DNA of 64,000 nucleotides, from positions 15,068,180-15,132,179 of the forward strand of contig JANAVB010023996.1 in assembly GCA_029216955.1 (NCBI GenBank), written 5' to 3'. Source of the DNA: Iris pallida. Lineage: Eukaryota > Streptophyta > Magnoliopsida > Asparagales > Iridaceae. Position 1 is the first letter of the stretch. Each line of letters starts with the position of its first letter. Positions 54,534 through 64,000 of the stretch are shown here, in pieces. Position numbers and translations under genes: made by a program. Under the pieces are notes generated by a model, which worked only from the letters and a program-made list of their open reading frames with translations, did not search any database and was not told the DNA's origin.

Positions 54534-56700
54534 TGTAATACCCCGCTCCTCTCGGTGCATTACGATGAGTCGTTGACTCGAAGAGTTGCGTTGACCCGAT
54601 GAGGTATCGGTGCGAATCGATACAAGAGTTACGTTGGCCAAAGGTAAGCTTTGAGTCGGTTGGAATCTATGAATCGAATCGATACAAAGGATAAGTCCCG
54701 TTTAAGTAAGTGCTGACTTTCGTTGATCTGGTGTGCAGGCTATGCTTTTACGCTGGACGATAAGAGGTCGGCATTTTACCTTATGCAATGAAGTGTCCGT
54801 AAAACCAAATCGTGGCCTTGCAACAGATTGTGGCATGGGCGCGATAGGCCAAATCAACCGAATAGTTCAAAGGAATGGCTAAGTCCGGGAGTTAACTATG
54901 TGATCGAGTTATGGAAGCGAGACGCTTCAATCGGTAAGACGGCAAGGCGTATCGACTTAAGGTGGGCGGGTTCTTGACTCTCTCTTCCTATTCCTTCACG
55001 TCTAATAAAATATGTTATGGTATGCGTAAGATGTTATCGAGTAAGCGAGCGTGGCTCGGCGGCGAGAGGTCTAAGTATGTGTCGAACATTAAGATAGAAC
55101 ATTGAACAATCGAACAATTGAAGCGACGTGCATCGAGTGCACGAGTCGCAGTAGGACAATGATGGTAGAACATTGAAAGATGATAATGAGATGTGCATCA
55201 TGTGCACGGCTCCGAGAACATTGAATACTAGGCGTAGAACATTGATGATGGTGCTGAGCGTGCCTTTGTGCACTTAAGCTACGAAATGACTAAGTATATA
55301 TGGAGGTAGGCTATGTGAATAACATTATGAACGGGATGCGTGAATATGAGTACGAGACGACTAAGCCGTTGGGCGTCGTGCATCAATATGGATGTGTTGG
55401 GACATAACGCCGACGGAGCTCCCCATGCGAATGGTGGATTATGTTTATGGCACGGGAAACAGTTTATGGCACGGGAAACCGTTTATGTGCGAGACTATAT
55501 TTATGAAATACGAGATCGGTTGGTATGCTATGGATTGTATGATATGGTACGTATTGCATGGTCAATGGACTCGGATGGCCCGTGCACGGGTACGGCTTCC
55601 CTCGAACAGTTATGCCGGGGCACCGGGACCGTTCAGCCTAGGAGGGAATTATGTGTGGTATTTATGGTGCACAACATTCGGACGGATTGCGACCGTCCAG
55701 TGCTGTGATAAGCTATGATATCTGTAAGTTTGGGATCCTTCGAATACTGGGCTAGCAACCTGTATCGAAGCGATTGAAGGCTTACACATATGAGATGCCA
55801 AGTCCATTACGGTGCGAAACACCGTGACCTTCATATAGTTAGGGCCGGTAGGCTGAGATGAGAGTTGGGTGCAGGCGCATGACCTGCGACCCTTATGTAT
55901 ATGTTACGGTTATGATTGGTTGGTTGTGCGAATCGTATGATTGCTTATGTAAGTTCTAACCATGACAGGCTAGGCAAGGAGGAATGGAGATGAGCACGAA
56001 CACTATGTTATGTTCATATTATGGCTAACTGTATCTGCTGCAGGAACAAGGTATGGGACACAATTAAGATAAGTTGCTATCCATGAGTATTGCTATGAAA
56101 CTGATCCTAAGGCTAAATAGAAAGATCACCAATTAAGATGCATGTTTCACTAAATGATTTAGTGTTTGGTTTGGGTGCGAGCGGGTCTTGATCAGTGCGA
56201 AGCGAGAACGAAAGCACTAATCCTCCACTAGTTTATGTGCAGGCTTAGGTTATGATCGGCTCGGGGCGGAGCTTGGCTTGGACGTGCCGAGGCATGGAGT
56301 CCTTGGCGTTCAAGAGGAGTTTCCGCATATGCGTTCGGACTTGCGACATTGAGATGTTCGGCCGAAGACAACTTGGTGGCTATAAAGAGGCATAATGTAT
56401 GGAATAATGTAATCCTTTGTGAGCTAGAGAGATCATGAGCGTTGTAGCCAATTGGCATATATGTTGGGCTATTCAGAGCCTTTGTAACCTTCAGTTCAAT
56501 ATGAATAAAAGAGATTCTTATGTTATACTTTATTTTCCTTCCGCTGCTTATGTTATCAAATTGAGATAGTTCTATGTGAACCTGTTATCTTGCCTTGTAC
56601 GAGCGTAACTCCAGGCTCGTGTGGCATCACGCCCCAGCGAGGACGATGATTCGGGTTAAATCTAGCGAGGGCGAGCGATTTCTCGGATCGGGGTGTGACA
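54534..56700 (+). repeat. LTR 3 of the tandem element (2167 bp)
   Basis: Starts TGTAATACCCCGCTCC and ends GGGGTGTGACA. TATAAAG at 56381-56387 and AATAAA at 56503-56508. It is followed immediately by TATAT and the Tat copy B spacer, with no PBS, so it is the true 3' LTR of the block. Confidence 0.9.
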
Positions 56701-58219
56701 TATATTACCTCTGAGTTGTTTTTCTACACCCCAACAAAGTTTATGCCTACCATGTCCATATTATCTCTGAGTAGACATCTCTTCCATGATAAGCCCCGTG
56801 TTGTCATAATTATCTATTAAATATTTCATTTCTGTATTACCTCTGAGTTGTTTTCCTATACCCCAACGAAGCTCATGCCTACCATGTCCATATTACCTCT
56901 GAGTAGACATCTCTTCCATGACAAACCCCGTGTTGTCATAATTATCTATAGAACATTTCACGTGCATATTACCTCTGAATTATTTTTCTATACCCCAATG
57001 AAGCTCATGCCTACCATGTACATATTATCTCTGAGTAAACATCTCTTCTATGACAAACCCCGTGTTGTCATAATTATCTATAGAACATTTCATGTCCATA
57101 TTACCTCTGAGTTGTTCTATACACCCATAGAATCTATCCTTGCCATGTCTATGTAACCTCTGAGTAAGAAAAATTCTACCATAAAATTTTATGTTTACCA
57201 TGTCCATATTTCCTCTGAGTAAATACCTTGTCCCAGAGGAGTTACCTCCATCCCATCATGTTATATTACCTCTGAGGGAATTCTCATTATTGTACAGAAT
57301 GTTCACAGTAAATGTGCAAGTAAAGAAGCAAAACTAAAAATGTTCATTCATGAAAAAGAAAAGTTTGTCTTTCTTCACTACAAAAGCCAAAAAGTGAGGA
57401 ACAAAAAGACGAAAGGCATTAGCATTGCGACGACCGATGCATGAGTTCTTTCAGTCGACTCCTCAAAAGAGCAACTTGGGGCCCGACCAACTCTTTGGCT
57501 CGACGCTCTGTTTCTTGTCATTGGGAGGCCTTATCCTCGAGTTGGGACAGGTTCTGTCAAGCAAGGTCTAGCTCTGCCTAATGAACGCCAATTTTTTCTC
57601 TCCCGAGCTAGGGTCTCGGATCGTTGGCGAAAGACCTCTGCTGGTCTCTTGACTTACCCAGCTCACTCTCGGCAAAGGCTAACGCCTCTTCCAGCTGCCG
57701 AATCTGGTCCCGGAGGGTCTCGTACTGTTCGTCCAAGGTTGTTCGATGGTAGACTTGAACTTCTTCGGCATCGTTCGCCTCTTCAATCTCTGTTTCAATC
57801 TCGGCAAGCCTGATAGTCAGAGCCTGACGTCTCCGTTCGTGCTGGAAATATTCATCGGCCATCTTCTCTAATTTTGCGTCTGCTAGAGAGGAAAGGGTGC
57901 GCTTAAGAACTTGAAGCTCTAAAATTGTGGCTTCTAATTCTGTCAGAAGGGCCTCTATCGCATCCGCTTTCGCCTCATATCTCTGATATTTTTGCAATGC
58001 CACTAGCTGGGCTCTTACTGCGGACCAAGCCCGCCTAAGAATTTGGTTACGCTGTAAGACACCCTCTATATCGTGCTTTAAAGCATGGCGAATGGAGCCC
58101 AAGATAAGGTTGGCATAATAAGTATTATCAGCCATAGCCATTGGGGTCATTGGAGATGCTGCAATAAAAGCTCCCGAAGCAGCAGTAGCAGCTAATACAT
58201 GACTAGGTATTACGGCCTA

Positions 58220-58900
58220 GGTAGGTGGTGCCATGACTAGGATGGCTGGCTCTTCAACGCGCTCCCTTGTCGACTTTTCGATAATTTTTGTAGTTGACGT
58301 CCGAGGAGCCTTATAGATTGGCTCTGGAACGGTTTTCTTGATCGACCCTTCAATACTCATCTCGACTGACCACTTAGTAGTCTCCTCAACCGGTTCTTGA
58401 GTAGCCGGTTCGTTAGTGGTCCCCTCGACTAACTCCCTAGCAGCAGGCTCGTTAGTAGTCTCTTCGATCAGCTCGTTAGTGATTGAATCAACGAAATCCT
58501 CAACAGCTGGCTTGTCGACAGTCTTCTCGACTAATTCTTCAATGATTTCCTCGGCTGGGCTGTCAATGGGTTCCTCAACAGCCTCCTCGATTGCCATCTC
58601 AATGGCTACATCGATCGGCTCCTTTTCGACCAAATTATCAGCAGTCTCATCGACCTGCTCTTCTGTGGTCTTCTCAGTTGCCTTTCCAATGACCATGTCG
58701 GCCAACTATTCAATAGCCTCCTGGGTCGCTTTCAGAATGTCCTCATTGACTAACTGCTCGATGGTCATCTTGACCAGCACTTCAATAGTTCGGCCAACTA
58801 ACTCTTCAACAGCCTCCGCCGTTAACCTTTCTACGGACTTTTCAACCAGCCTTTGGGACGAACATTTGATGCCTGCCAAAGAAAATTCCTCGATCGCGTA
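58220..58900 (-). repeat. Acidic Glu/Val/Thr-rich repeats in the antisense gene
   Basis: About 20 degenerate units of 10-13 residues, of the form EEPxDxxxExxVEE, TNEPAxxEPVEETT and similar, make up a long acidic low-complexity segment. One in-frame TAG is at 58706-58708 (probably CAG originally). Copy A has a shorter acidic segment. Confidence 0.75.
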
Positions 58901-59387
58901 ATCCTCCTTACCTCCTGGCACATCTGGAACATCCTTAACCCCTTTTTCAGTACAGGAAGGAGGTACAGTTGAGGGATCATGAGCAATACCTTAGTAACCT
59001 CAGCTGTTTGGCCAGCCATAGGTACAGATTATGGAGTCATGCCTTTGGCCACTGCCAGACCGATTCCTGGTATCTGTACGGGCTCGTTCGTAGTCGGCTC
59101 CATGAAAATTTCTCGCTAAGGTGAATCTATTGTCTTTGAAAAGTCTTGAGTCTCATACTCAAAAGAAGAAGGAGGAGGGGCATCTTCAGGATCAGCAGCT
59201 TCAGCAGCGGTAGTCGCCCCCTCAATCAATGTGACCATAGGTTCCTTGACAATTGAAGGACCTTCGCAGGCAAAGAAATGGTAGCTCTAACTATCGGACG
59301 CAGTGGCTCTCTCTGAGACACTTCCGGGGCAGGTTCCTCAGGAAGCTCCCTAAGTTTCTCTGACCATATAGACTTCATCTTCTCCTT

Positions 59388-59463
59388 CTGCACATGTACA
59401 AGCAAAATAATAATAAGAGGAAAGTCTGGGGTAAGAACCTGAAGGAAAAAGACTTAAGAGTAC
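59388..59463 (-). other. Predicted intron in the copy B antisense gene
   Basis: On the minus strand ACACAG|GTACTC and GTGCAG|AAGGAG bound a 76 bp T-rich segment. Its removal joins the PFEPPTQ frame to KEKMKS. It sits in the same domain order as the 123 bp intron of copy A, after the basic segment that follows the PMD. Confidence 0.6.
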
Positions 59464-61894
59464 CTGTGTTGGAGGTTCAAAAGGCAGAGCGCTCCGTTCC
59501 GACAAAGGCCGTCGGGAGGGTTCGCAACGCCTAGATACAGCCTTTTTGGTTCTCTTGATAGGAGGAGAACTCGTCCCCGAAGGAGCCCGATGTTTCAACA
59601 GGTTACTCAGGGGCACTTCCTCCTTTCCTCTCCTGGGATGAACTAGAACCGTCCCAGGATCTATCATCCGACGACGTGAGCTCTCGAAGGCACGCAAGGA
59701 CTGACTGAGGTGCCTCAAATTTTATCCCCTTAATCAAACTCCGTTCTCGATCGTAGTCCGATGAGAAGTTATTAGCATTGCAGTGAAACTTCATGGCATA
59801 GTATAAGATACGAGTCTCTCCGTGTATCGTAGGGATCGTGAAATTCATTCCAGTGCACCCAGCATTGTAATAGCACCATGCCCGGGCGTCGTCCAGCAGA
59901 CTTCCCTCATAACCAAGGCAAGAGCTTGGGTTGTCTATTATTGTCTGGCTATATTTGAATTATCGCACAAATTGACTCGACAAATAGGGTTCCAGGTACA
60001 CCCGATTCTTATTCTGGTACACTAGGTGTGAAGCACGGATAGACTGCAGCCAATGGAAGGCACCGAGAGTCAGATCACTTTCTACTTTGCCTTGGTCTAT
60101 TAACACATCATCTGCAATGGTAACCATTGTACGAAGGCAAAACCTTATTGAAATCATAGTCGTCCAAGCGGCCTAACACCTACCTACAGATGGGGATGCC
60201 TTGATGTAGCCATTTTGTCCGATGATAGTCACGTAGCGTCGCATCCCCTTCCTCATAACCATCAATGGTGTTGGAGACTATAAAACTGGGGCAGCGTAAT
60301 GCCAACCAGATCATCAAATAATGATAAGGGAGCTCACCCTGAGGGAATTCATCGTCTCCCCTATGACACTCTATTATCCTCTTCGAGAGTTCCCGCAGGC
60401 CTCACAGGGTATTGCATACCATAGCCGGGAGAAAAGCTAGCGAATGCTTAAAGGCCAGTTTCACAGCTAGCAGAATGAGTTCCCGGGTGACTAGCCCCAC
60501 GGATCCCGAGCCTCCAGGAACTATGGCTTTCCATAGCCATATCATCAACAAAGCAGCCAGCACCGCTTTCGTCCTCAGAGTAGTCAGGTTCTGACAGAAA
60601 TAGTTATGAAGGGTAGAGGTAGGTTTTTCTTCAGCATCTACTGAGCGAGCGGAGACCCCCGTTACGACTATCAAATCTTCTACGTTGTCAGTGGTATATT
60701 TCCTGTACATGGAAAAGTGGACCATTTTCGGCTCCTATGGGTGCTTTTCGAAGATATAATCCTTCCAAGCTTTGATATGGGGCAGAGCCTTCTCTCTGTC
60801 CCGACGAACACACACTTGATGATGGCAAAGCAATTCTTTGTACACGGCCATCATTTCTGGATATTTGTTCTCCAGCACTAAAAACTCCTCTTTGCAAGGA
60901 GTTTATTCCTCAGACGGCTCGTCGCCCCATGGCAGCTTCGAGATGGTGTGCATCTCATGGAGGGCCAACCCCATCTCTCTACGTAGAGTAAAGAAAGTCC
61001 TGGTATGGTGGTTATACATCTCCAACAAGGCCATGAACAGGGGCTGATTGATCTCTATACCATGTTAGGTATCCCTTATAGCACGACGCAAGCCCATACT
61101 TTACAGATCCTCCTTGAACCTACCCAACACCCACTGGGTTAGTTTGCGCCAATCAGCCATAGAATGGATCCAGCCTTCGACCCAAAAAGCCTTTTTAGGA
61201 TACATGCATCCCGACGCTAGAAGCCAATTGGCAAAAAGAGAAGCTCGGAATGGATGTACCTCTGTGGTAAAATTATTGAGCAGACGACCAGGGAGCAACA
61301 TGTGTAACGTGTACGACGGACTATCACATGCACTCTTAAAAGTATTCTTTCTTTTAGAGTGCCTATCCACCTGGATATGGCCTGTCATTAAACCCTCTTG
61401 CTCCGAGGTCAGCTCCCATTTCATGAAACGCTCCTCGGCAAAGCAAAAGAAAACCGAGAGCAGAACGTGCCGGTTGACTGACAAAACATACAAGGAGAGA
61501 CCGTCATTCTTGAAGTACAATTTTCATTTATCTCCAAGAGCTCGGTCTCTTCCAGAATCAGCTGATCGCCAAAAAGGAACCAAGGTTTTAGCATCTCAAC
61601 GGCATCAGAAGGGAGAGATAACTTGTCTCGATCCATCATACGACGGTAGTATGCATGTTATTGATCTCGTATCATGGTTAGTCGTTTTGTCGGTTGACCT
61701 TGGACGATCAACTTTTTGGCTAGATTAACGAGCGCCTCGTCTACATTGATGCCTAAGGCAGAAACCGCCGAATCAAAAAGGATATCTCCAAAGAGAGGCA
61801 TGGACACAAAAACTACACATGAACAAAATGTGTCAGGAAAACGTAAGTGACTTCTGCAAAAAATTTCTAAGGCGCTGCCTAGTAGCACTGCTCC

Positions 61895-62215
61895 TCAGTA
61901 GGAAAGCATCCGTACAGTCACTGCACAAGCATCCGTAAAGGCACTATAAAAGTTGCATTGAGCATCCGCACAGGCAATTTGTAAATTATACTACGCGCAG
62001 ATGCTGCTAGTGACTCTGCACATTTGTAGAAACCTCAGCACATCTTAAAATCATTACTTCGTAAAAGTAACGAGTATACGCATCGGTTGACAGAGCTTTA
62101 GTATATCTTCGGAATACCACTCCGAAGAATGGCATCCCATGTGCATCAGAGGAAAAGAGCTTTAGCATATCTTTGAGACGTTACTCCGAAGAGTGAACGC
62201 TCATGTGCATCAGCA
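61895..62215. repeat. Short repeats and hairpins in the antisense gene 5' region
   Basis: GCATCCGTACAGGCAC-like units occur three times at about 61906-61975. A unit of about 65 bp starting GAGCTTTAG is duplicated (62093 and 62157). The first copy contains a perfect 8 bp stem TCTTCGGA/TCCGAAGA (62106-62113/62121-62128). Coding potential is lost here, so it may be an intron. Confidence 0.55.
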
Positions 62216-62497
62216 AAATAGAGTGTCAGACAGCTACTTGCAACTGGCGGCCGCACGTCTCCGTGAACTCCGGCGCCCACGATCGGAGCATTATTGACAC
62301 CGATAGCTTCCGAGGCTGGCTTCTTCCCTCTAGCCTGGCTCGTGCTCGTCGCGGCCCCTCTAGTCTGTCTCGTGCTCACCGCAGCCCTGTCGGCCGATCT
62401 CAGGCTCGCTGCAGCCCCGCTGGCCTTTCCTGTGTTCGTTGATGCCCCTCTGGGAGCCTTCGGAGTTCTCGATCACTTGGGAGCCATGGCGGGAAGA

Positions 62498-62616
62498 CTA
62501 GGGTTTTGAGGAAGAAGAAGACTCGGAATAAAAGCTTCTTCAGAAAGAGAACACGGGTGGCAGAAAATGTTCTCTCTTTTCGAGCAAAACTCTATTTATA
62601 GAGCAAGGCCACGTCA
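62498..62616 (-). promoter_or_regulatory. Core promoter and leader of the antisense PMD gene
   Basis: On the minus strand TGACGTGG (62616-62609) precedes TATAAATAG (62600-62592). A leader follows with a telobox-like AAACCCTAG (62506-62498), 11 bp before the ATG at 62487. TATA to ATG is about 105 nt, normal for a plant gene. An ACGT element next to TATA and a telobox in the leader are common in plant promoters. Confidence 0.65.
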
Positions 62617-62681
62617 GCAGATGAAGACAAAACACTTCATATTCGAAGAAACTCTTTGAACGTCGTGGGAGATCATGATGT

Positions 62682-63540
62682 GTAACGCCGTAGTCCCAAA
62701 ATACTTAGGACTAAGTATATGGACATGCCAGCTACATACATACGAAGTATACTCCAATATATAGAATCCTCGTATGTATACATAAACTATAAATGCAGTA
62801 AAACTAAGGCTAACTAATCTCATCCACAAAATAAAGAAATAAAAGATACCATATAATCAACTATAAAATGTCTTTATATAAGTTGTTGGGCGAAGACAAA
62901 TCTACTGCCAACTATTTTAAAAGAGAGTATACATAACAAAAGAAAGAGTTTGGCGAGCGAAGCGAAGACGATCAAAGTGCAATCATCCTCGAAGAAATAG
63001 AGATGATCACAGCCATGGCTAGAACACCTGCGAAAGACAAGAGCACGCACTTGGAGAGATAACCAGGTCCTCAGAGGGACGTAACAAGATACACAATATC
63101 ATGCCATATAAACTGAATATAACTGCTCAATAATAATAAGTAAGATCGAATTATAACATGGTCCAATATCTCACCATTTGGATTAGCGTACCATCCTTCC
63201 AACTAAACTAGGACAAAAGATGGCACACTAACCCACGATGAAGTATCTTTCCAAGTCACGAATCTAATATGGTATCCGGACCACAACAAGGTTCAAAACT
63301 TTCTCATCGGAGTAGTAAGCCACACCTACAACCAAATAAGGAGAAGATATGGCGAACTAATCCGCGACAAGTTTTTGTTCCAAGCCACTGTCAGATACAA
63401 GTACCCAAGCCAAGAGTACTCATACCTAACGGATAAGGGTGCCTAACCAGTCTAAGTGAATGAAGTTTTAAGAATAACCTCCAACGCATGGGCCCTGGCT
63501 AAAATAGGATCGGCATGGTCCACCCTTGGGGCACTAGGAG
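62682..63540 (-). repeat. LTR fragment, second copy of the 13451 family
   Basis: It begins TGTAACGCCGTAGTCCC and stays homologous to 13451-14270 through GGCATGGTCC, then diverges near 63540. It shares the block AGAGTTTGGCGAGCGAAGCG. Its left edge abuts copy B Tat sequence with no PBS visible. The right end may be beyond the window. Confidence 0.75.
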
Positions 63541-64000
63541 CCTCAGGCATAACCGTTGTAATTCCTCTTCCCAAATTTTTAAAAGTTATTATTGTTTTTT
63601 TTTAATTATTTTATTTACTCTATTTTATTTTTATCATGTTTAAAAGTAATTTTTGACAAAGCCTTATGAAAGATATTTTATGTTTAGATTTTGTATTTCA
63701 AAACTGGCCTAAAAGTTATGGTTCATAAAAGAAAGGAAAAAAAAGTATTTAGTTAATAAAATATGTATCCCCAAAATTTTATTATTTTATACTATAGAGA
63801 GGTTGATTGCTATTTTAAGACTTTCTAAATAATTCGATTTCAAAAATGGGTTTTAAGTATAGGTAATTCATCCATAAAAGGATTTCTGATTTATTTCAAA
63901 ATATGTTTTTGAAATTAATATAAAATATCCTAGATTATCCCAGTAGTATGAAATATTATTTATACTAGTACTTTGATAATATTAAATTCTACTTCAAACT
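63541..64000. other. AT-rich sequence, no gene seen
   Basis: T-rich and A-rich DNA without ORFs. It may be the AT-rich middle of the same LTR (compare 14640-15600), but I could not align it. Confidence 0.4.

Larger units (their letters stand above)
43538..56700 (+). mobile_element. Tandem LTR element: LTR-internal-LTR-internal-LTR, TATAT target duplications
   Basis: Three LTRs (43538-45617, 48992-51158, 54534-56700) and two internal regions of 3374 and 3375 bp. The outer ends are TG and CA and are flanked by TATAT on both sides (43533-43537 and 56701-56705), so the whole block occupies a single insertion site. A tRNA-iMet PBS follows LTR 1 and LTR 2 but not LTR 3, as expected. No gag or pol motif is found; the longest ORFs are about 100 codons. 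The phrase TCGAGGACGAAC close to the 3' LTR edges is typical of chromovirus-type Gypsy elements, so it may be a non-autonomous chromovirus derivative (inference). Confidence 0.9.
43515..57290. repeat. Class A hairpin array of copy B (split by the LTR array at 43538-56700)
   Basis: In element-sense orientation the loop core is CCATGTCCATATTACCTCTG, and at least nine copies are seen. Paired arms: TAGAAAACA (43515-43523) with TGTTTTTCTA (56717-56726), its loop now interrupted by the 13.2 kb insertion; ATGCCTA/TAGACAT (56743-56749/56772-56778, and 56875-56881/56904-56910); TATAGAA/TTCTATA (56947-56953/56986-56992); TATAGAACA/TGTTCTATA (57079-57087/57113-57121, perfect 9 bp); TAGAAT/ATTCTA (57128-57133/57173-57178); TTTAC/GTAAA (57194-57198/57219-57223). 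Between them is a second hairpin, ATGACAA-ACCCCGTG-TTGTCAT (56918-56939, also 57050-57071 and a variant at 56786). A larger unit of about 127 bp is tandemly repeated. Confidence 0.88.
57608..62487 (-). pseudogene. Antisense PMD / coiled-coil gene of Tat copy B, full span
   Basis: It runs against gag-pol and converges on it. It begins MAPK at 62487 in a good plant context; the fifth codon is TGA where CGA (Arg) would give a basic start. An Ala/Arg-rich N-terminus follows to about 62146. A probably non-coding stretch (61890-62150) comes next, then the PMD-like region: LLNNFTTEVHPFRASLFANW (about 61230), PGGSGSVGLVTRELILLAVK (about 60510), GELPYHYLMIWLAL (about 60320) and RVYLEPYLSSQFVRQFRYSQ (about 59990), the last also present in copy A. 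After that come a basic KRTKKAVSRR segment, an intron (59388-59463), an acidic repeat region (58220-58900) and a C-terminal coiled coil (about 58080-57620). Many stops make it a pseudogene. PMD proteins are linked to transposon silencing in plants; a role here is unknown. Confidence 0.75.
32383..62681 (+). mobile_element. Ty3/Gypsy Tat-lineage element, copy B, with nested insertions
   Basis: Same family as copy A, on the plus strand: 5' LTR ending 33465, PBS 33469-33485, gag, protease, RT, dual RNase H, integrase ending 43430, class A hairpin spacer, and an antisense PMD gene on the minus strand (62487-57608). It is interrupted by a solo LTR within RT (39279-40643) and by a 13.2 kb LTR array in the spacer (43538-56700). 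The internal coding regions have many more stops than copy A, so it is older or more heavily methylated. The 3' LTR is not seen: another LTR starts at 62682. The left boundary is uncertain. Confidence 0.85.

Noticed and set aside
44272..56000. ORFs of 105-122 codons present in all three LTRs (44272, 49846, 55340), starting MDVLGHNADGAPHANGG
   Set aside because: They are conserved only because the LTRs are copies. Two overlapping frames are open equally, there is no known domain, and the location is U3.
58416..58901. 161-codon plus-strand ORF rich in Ser/Thr
   Set aside because: A mirror of the acidic repeats of the minus-strand antisense gene. The repeat sequence keeps this frame open by composition.

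Overview
This is a stretch of a large, transposon-rich flowering-plant genome. The evidence is the family content: two Ty3/Gypsy Tat-lineage elements with two RNase H domains and an antisense plant-mobile-domain (PMD) gene, a plant L1-type LINE, several LTRs longer than 2 kb, and GT-AG introns. I recognise no ordinary host gene, tRNA or rRNA. Coding regions are almost all decayed, mostly by C-to-T or G-to-A changes (Gln, Trp and Arg codons turned into stops), the pattern expected from long-term cytosine methylation.

Layout. 1-13444: Tat element copy A on the minus strand, missing its 3' end. From right to left it has a 1.06 kb 5' LTR, a primer-binding site (PBS), gag, protease, RT, RNase H plus a second archaeal-type RNase H, and integrase. 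A hairpin-rich spacer follows, and then the 3' part of a convergent antisense PMD/coiled-coil gene on the plus strand. 13451-17586: a probable 4.1 kb solo LTR. 17587-19203: unassigned DNA. 19344-26430: a near full-length L1 LINE bounded on both sides by (TA)n. 26870-31358: a 4.5 kb solo LTR with TATAG target duplications, lying against an inverted relative at 31364-32340. About 32383-62681: Tat copy B on the plus strand, older. Its RT is split by a 1365 bp solo LTR (39279-40643). Its 3' spacer is split by a 13.2 kb LTR-internal-LTR-internal-LTR array (43538-56700, TATAT duplications). Its antisense PMD gene follows on the minus strand with its own TATA promoter at about 62600. 62682-63540: a second copy of the LTR family seen at 13451. 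The end of the window is AT-rich.

The most interesting signal is in the spacer where the Tat sense and antisense genes converge. Both copies carry an array of hairpins with a nearly constant loop of about 19-22 nt (AGAGGTAATGAGGACATGG and variants). The stems differ from hairpin to hairpin, but the two arms of each hairpin remain complementary, some perfectly over 9-10 bp. The loop is kept between two strongly diverged elements, and the big array in copy B was inserted inside one such loop. Other notable points: the gag start codon lies inside the PBS in both copies; a UAG occurs at the same gag/protease position in both copies; the antisense PMD gene has a promoter and an intron; and a CCGCATG motif is repeated in both the LTR and gag of copy A. 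How the parts work together is inferred from known Tat elements: sense RNA from the LTR encodes the replication proteins and the antisense transcript encodes the PMD protein. Neither copy looks autonomous now.
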